DNA of 36,419 nt from Bacteroidaceae bacterium (GTDB taxonomy: Bacteria; Bacteroidota; Bacteroidia; Bacteroidales; Bacteroidaceae): the NCBI GenBank assembly GCA_011959205.1, contig BLLV01000207.1, forward strand, positions 1 through 36,419. Reading direction: 5' to 3'. The first letter of the stretch is position 1. Every line of letters starts with the position of its first letter. The notes below the pieces were generated by a model. That model did no database searches and had not been told where the DNA came from. It saw only the letters and a program-made list of their open reading frames with translations. The position numbers were made by a program, and so were the translations under genes. Below, piece after piece: positions 33,653-36,419 of this stretch.

Positions 33653-34999
33653 TTAGAGTTTCGGACCACGACGTTTTTTCTTCTTACGCCGTTGCATCTC
33701 GCGATAGAAGGCTTCTTCCTGTGCATCGAAAGCCGGGCCGACAGAGAACAAACCGCCCAGCCCCTCGAACATGGAAGTGTCATCATATCCGTGGGATTGG
33801 CTTTGAGCGGATGTTGATTGTGCAGTATGCCCGTGCCGGTTGGATTGATTGTCGGATGCTGTGCCGTCGGATTGGCTGTCTCCACCCTGATGCTGATACT
33901 GATGCTGACTATTGTCAGGAGCCGTTCCGTTGTCCTTAGTGTTACTATGCGTCTGGACAATCGGTTTCTCAGCCGGATTATTGAACCACTTTTCAAGGGC
34001 GTTGGCAGAAAACTCCTTGCCGAGACGGGAGCCGTTGAGAACTGTCCGGGTATTGTGGTCGATATAGGTGGCCCCATATATCCGGCCATCATCGGTGTAT
34101 CGAAGCACAAGGTCTATATTCTCCGTTTTCAGACGGGCAATGAAATCGTCCTTGCCGGATGACTGCGCCATGACCGCTGCGACTTTTCTTTTCGTGGGTC
34201 TGACATCTATCTTCTCTTTGGCATTCTGATAACGCTGGTCAACAGCCTCACGACCGGCAAACTTACCAAGTCGTGAAGCCTTCAGCGGAGTTGAGATAGT
34301 TTTGCCGTCATCGTCCATTGCGAAATAGACCAGACCATGATACTCACGACCGTTATATCGGCCGTCGGCTTCCTCACACCTTATATTATATAAGGAGAGG
34401 ACAGCATTGTATTCGCCTAATGTCTGGAACTTATAGCGCATCCCGACCAGCTTTACAGCCATAGCCACCTGACGCTTGACATCTCCATTCGGATCAACCT
34501 TGTTGATTGGCATATCCGGCGTAACCTTCTGACGTTCGGCAGAATGAAGACCATACTTCTTTTCAAGTTCGCGGGTTATCTCCTTACTCTTGTAAAAGTT
34601 GTTCTTGGTAGATATTGCCGTGCCGTCCGGTCGTACCCTAAGAGCAACAATGTGAATGTGGTGGCGATCAATGTCTTCGTGCTTGACGATGAGATATGGC
34701 ATATCTGCAAAGCCCATCTTTTCCATATACTCGTGTGCCAATTGAGCATATTCGGCATCACTAAGACGGTCGTCTGGATGCGGATTCAAGGATATGTGCA
34801 TCATCGGTTTCTCCGCTTTGGTGGATTGAGGCATCCACATCTTGAAGTCTTCAAAAGCGCGGTGGATGTTGATGGTGCCGCTGCCGTCATTGTAGATTTT
34901 ATTAGTGGCAAGCACCTTGCCCTTCTCCTTGTTGATTTTCTCGCCGTTATATACCAGACTCCCGTAAAGAGAATTTCCTACTGAGATTTTTGCAACCAT
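33653..34999 (-). CDS. mobB: Relaxase (MobB)
   Basis: A 448-residue DNA-nicking protein of the relaxase/mobilisation nuclease family (Pfam PF03432-like). The catalytic histidine cluster HEDIDRHHIHIV (107-118) coordinates the metal. Upstream are LVYNGEKINKEKGKVL and ISLNPHPDDRLSDAEYAQLA, typical of Bacteroides MobB. The N-terminal Tyr12/Tyr17 are candidates for the nicking tyrosine. The last ~120 residues are low-complexity (Q, S, N, H, G) with a basic end (RRKKKKRRGPKL). It starts 22 nt inside mobA, so the two are co-translated. Confidence 0.93.
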   Translation of the reverse strand: MVAKISVGNSLYGSLVYNGEKINKEKGKVLATNKIYNDGSGTINIHRAFEDFKMWMPQSTKAEKPMMHISLNPHPDDRLSDAEYAQLAHEYMEKMGFADMPYLIVKHEDIDRHHIHIVALRVRPDGTAISTKNNFYKSKEITRELEKKYGLHSAERQKVTPDMPINKVDPNGDVKRQVAMAVKLVGMRYKFQTLGEYNAVLSLYNIRCEEADGRYNGREYHGLVYFAMDDDGKTISTPLKASRLGKFAGREAVDQRYQNAKEKIDVRPTKRKVAAVMAQSSGKDDFIARLKTENIDLVLRYTDDGRIYGATYIDHNTRTVLNGSRLGKEFSANALEKWFNNPAEKPIVQTHSNTKDNGTAPDNSQHQYQHQGGDSQSDGTASDNQSNRHGHTAQSTSAQSQSHGYDDTSMFEGLGGLFSVGPAFDAQEEAFYREMQRRKKKKRRGPKL

Positions 35000-35406
35000 T
35001 GCTCGTCGAAGTCTTTGGCGAGAGCGACAATCTCACGGTTTAGCTTTACCAGTTTGATAGTCTCCTGCTCCAGTGCATAAAGGCATTTCAAGGCTTTCTT
35101 TTCGGTGAAATTCTCTTTCAATGTCTGCACCAATAGGTCGTAATCGTTCACAATCCGACGATACTGATTATTGAAATCGGAAAGGTTGCTGATGAAGATA
35201 CGGCTGTTGTCATCAATATAATGTACCTTGAAAGTTTTTCCAAAGAGCTGCATTTTTATGAATGCCGAGAGAGATGCGATGCCGGTTTTTTCCTGCATTT
35301 CGAGTAATCTCGCCTGTTCCGATGCGGTAAAGTTTACCGAACAACGGAATGCTGTGGAGGGGTCGGCCTTCTTGTGCCGCCCTCCACGGTAGTTCACTTG
35401 TTTCAT
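34978..35406 (-). CDS. mobA: Relaxosome accessory protein (MobA)
   Basis: A 142-residue, basic DNA-binding protein of the MobA/MobC mobilisation type. The N terminus is NYRGGRHKKADPSTAFRCSV, followed by a ribbon-helix-helix-like region (VNFTASEQARLLEMQEKTGI, SLSAFIKMQLFGK) and a helical C terminus. It would bind the origin of transfer and help the relaxase. The candidate oriT lies immediately upstream, and mobB overlaps its 3' end. Confidence 0.88.
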   Translation of the reverse strand: MKQVNYRGGRHKKADPSTAFRCSVNFTASEQARLLEMQEKTGIASLSAFIKMQLFGKTFKVHYIDDNSRIFISNLSDFNNQYRRIVNDYDLLVQTLKENFTEKKALKCLYALEQETIKLVKLNREIVALAKDFDEQWLQKSQ

Positions 35407-35462
35407 AAATTGGATGGAATTTAGTGGGTAAATAGAGATACTGCCCCGCAGGGAGACCTTCG

Positions 35463-35573
35463 GCGATTACGACTTTGGAGTAATCGCAAGCCCCATGCAA
35501 TGGCAAGGCGGTTTATGCTGCAAAATGAGTTTCATGCAGCGTAAACCATACCTTGCAATGCACGTTTGTGCAT
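35463..35573. promoter_or_regulatory. Candidate oriT: nested inverted repeats upstream of mobA
   Basis: Three inverted repeats lie within 170 bp of the mobA start: GCGATTAC/GTAATCGC (35463-35470, 35480-35487); a large imperfect pair spanning 35495-35521 and 35536-35562, whose core is GGTTTATGCTGC/GCAGCGTAAACC; and ATGCAC/GTGCAT (35558-35573). Clusters of hairpins beside a mobA gene are the usual form of an origin of transfer. The nick site cannot be identified. Confidence 0.5.
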
Positions 35574-35811
35574 CCTGTTCGATAGAAAAATCGTTGTGGG
35601 AATAATTACAATACTCCGGTCTCCGAAAACACATCTTTAATGAAAGATTTTCACAATGAAATCAGTCCGACCCATGACTGAATTGGATATGGAGCGTTGT
35701 AATTGAAGATCTGAAAAGCTTTATTTAAGCCCCGAAGGGAGCATCTCCTTTGTGAAAGTAATAACTGCATACCCAGAAAATTGTTCACTGCAAAATGCTG
35801 ACATGCACGGA

Positions 35812-35882
35812 CATGAACTATTTTTGGCTATGGATGAAAATCGAGAATGAAAATTAAACTTTTCTCAGACAGACAATGTTTC
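35812..35882 (+). repeat. 71-bp direct repeat, left copy
   Basis: Begins CATGAACTATTTTTGGCTAT and ends ATGTTTC. It matches 36142-36212 over the same length without gaps (about 50 of 71 positions by eye; 28 of the first 30). The two copies enclose the octamer array. Neither is coding. Confidence 0.7.
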
Positions 35883-35942
35883 AAAACCGTGTTCGCAAGA
35901 CTGAATGTCTGTCTGACTTTACGAATGAACATACAGTTGAAT

Positions 35943-36062
35943 GTTCTGCCGTTCATCAGTTCAAGTGTTCAGACGTTCAGTTGAACAAAGGTTCAGACGT
36001 TCAAGCGTTCAGTTGTTCAGACGTTCAGTTGTTCAGACGTTCAGTTGTTCAGACGTTCAGAC
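35943..36062 (+). repeat. Octamer array, 15 phased GTTCAGNN units
   Basis: Fifteen consecutive 8-bp units in perfect phase. The commonest are GTTCAGAC (six) and GTTCAGTT (four), alternating over the right half. The left units decay (GTTCTGCC, GTTCATCA, GTTCAAGT), with one GAACAAAG. A palindrome GTTCAGTTGAAC sits at 35975-35986. The plus strand stays open over the array, but the predicted peptide is only the repeat translated. The array may bind a replication, partition or transfer protein. Confidence 0.75.
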
Positions 36063-36141
36063 GGATTATCGGTCAATCAATCGAATTACTGATAATTCAA
36101 ACATTCAATCGTATGAATGAAAAGTCGTTCAAATGACCGCT

Positions 36142-36212
36142 CATGAACTACTTTTGGCTATGGATGACAATCTGAATCAAATTATAAACTTTTTCGCAAA
36201 CGGCTATGTTTC
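36142..36212 (+). repeat. 71-bp direct repeat, right copy
   Basis: Second copy of the repeat at 35812-35882, starting CATGAACTACTTTTGGCTAT and ending GCTATGTTTC. Divergence is concentrated in the middle third. From here to the right edge no gene is seen. Confidence 0.7.
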
Positions 36213-36338
36213 CCTAACAAACGCCCATCAAGCGAACAGCGCAAGTAAATCAAATACTTGATGAGATCAAATGAGCCGCATTTTTGGTGTATGGTATAGC
36301 GGTTCTGAAATTCTCGGATATATTGAATTGAAAGCGAT

Positions 36339-36346
36339 TATTTTTG
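36339..36346 (+). promoter_or_regulatory. -7 element near the right edge
   Basis: TATTTTTG is a perfect TAnnTTTG pointing out of the window, probably toward the next ICE gene. No clear -33 element is present at 19 nt. The remaining 73 bases show no start of a long frame. Confidence 0.4.
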
Positions 36347-36419
36347 CTACATCATTCCAAAGTCACATTCTCCGACCCACTCGTGACGGTGATGAGCCTG
36401 TCTGTCGGTAATCTGAGAC

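Larger units (their letters stand above)
5647..36419. mobile_element. Integrative and conjugative element at ssrA, right end outside window
   Basis: The left boundary is the tmRNA 3' end. The visible contents are a tyrosine integrase, excision-type regulators, a DUF1896 plus methylase/helicase pair, RteC-like regulation and mobA/mobB/mobC with a candidate oriT, all typical of Bacteroidales ICEs. Base composition rises sharply in the backbone genes relative to the AT-rich flank at 1-5250. No second copy of the tmRNA 3' end (attR) occurs up to 36419 and no tra mating-pair genes are present, so the element continues to the right. A ~10.7-kb phosphate cargo sits between the helicase gene and the regulatory genes. 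Confidence 0.8.

Noticed and set aside
35943-36062. CRISPR array
   Set aside because: Units are 8 bp, contiguous and have no spacers; no cas genes are present. It is a tandem repeat, not a CRISPR.
35876-36136. 86-residue plus-strand frame over the octamer array
   Set aside because: The peptide is just the repeat translated (SDVQLF-like units). The frame is open only because the octamer lacks stop codons in that phase.
36213-36419. Right attachment site (attR) at the window end
   Set aside because: No copy of the tmRNA 3' end or of the TGTAGCAG octamers is found here; the element evidently continues.

Overview
The window comes from a Bacteroidales chromosome. The supporting signs are Bacteroidetes-type promoters (TTTG about 19 bp upstream of TAnnTTTG), a tmRNA whose tag ends in NYALAA, SusC-type outer-membrane receptor architecture, and mobABC-type transfer genes. 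The first ~5.6 kb is AT-rich flanking chromosome. From just after the tmRNA to the right edge lies most of an integrative and conjugative element (ICE), visibly richer in G+C over its backbone genes. The right end of the element and its tra genes lie outside the window.

Flank (1-5646). All the genes read leftward: remnants of a Fic protein and of a 6-bladed-propeller lipoprotein, an HD-domain protein, a lipocalin-like lipoprotein, a penicillin-binding-protein-like lipoprotein whose catalytic motifs are replaced, a cysteine-rich tandem-repeat protein, and an unrecognised 208-residue protein. Upstream of the last lies what looks like an unannotated ~235-nt small RNA (consensus promoter and intrinsic terminator, 4508-4780). 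tmRNA (ssrA) follows at 5253-5646.

ICE left part (5647-17928). This part holds an att region with repeated TGTAGCAG octamers and a tyrosine integrase. Next comes a block laid out like the CTnDOT excision operon: two small HTH/excisionase-like proteins, a DUF4099/DUF3945 protein and a degenerate topoisomerase III-like protein. A DUF1896 protein and a 2023-residue methylase/MutS-I/SNF2-helicase protein follow behind a leader with an attenuator-like hairpin.

Cargo (17994-28676). About 10.7 kb forms a self-contained phosphate-acquisition island: a PhoB/PhoR-like two-component system, methylglyoxal synthase, a PiT phosphate transporter with a PhoU-like tail, a second membrane-anchored PhoU-like protein, an OprP-type porin, a TonB-dependent receptor and a secreted metallophosphoesterase. 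Three of its promoter regions carry 7-4-7 direct repeats with TTAA cores, the architecture of a PhoB box; in two of them the repeat sits exactly 32 bp from a TTACTTTG -7 element. The ICE therefore seems to carry a phosphate regulon with its own regulator.

ICE right part (28719-36419). This part holds a truncated receiver-domain remnant, an AAA+/Fis regulator lacking GAFTGA, an RteC-like protein and a small acidic companion, then mobC, mobB and mobA on the minus strand. Upstream of mobA is ~1 kb of non-coding DNA with nested inverted repeats (oriT candidate) and an array of fifteen phased octamers enclosed by two ~71-bp direct repeats.
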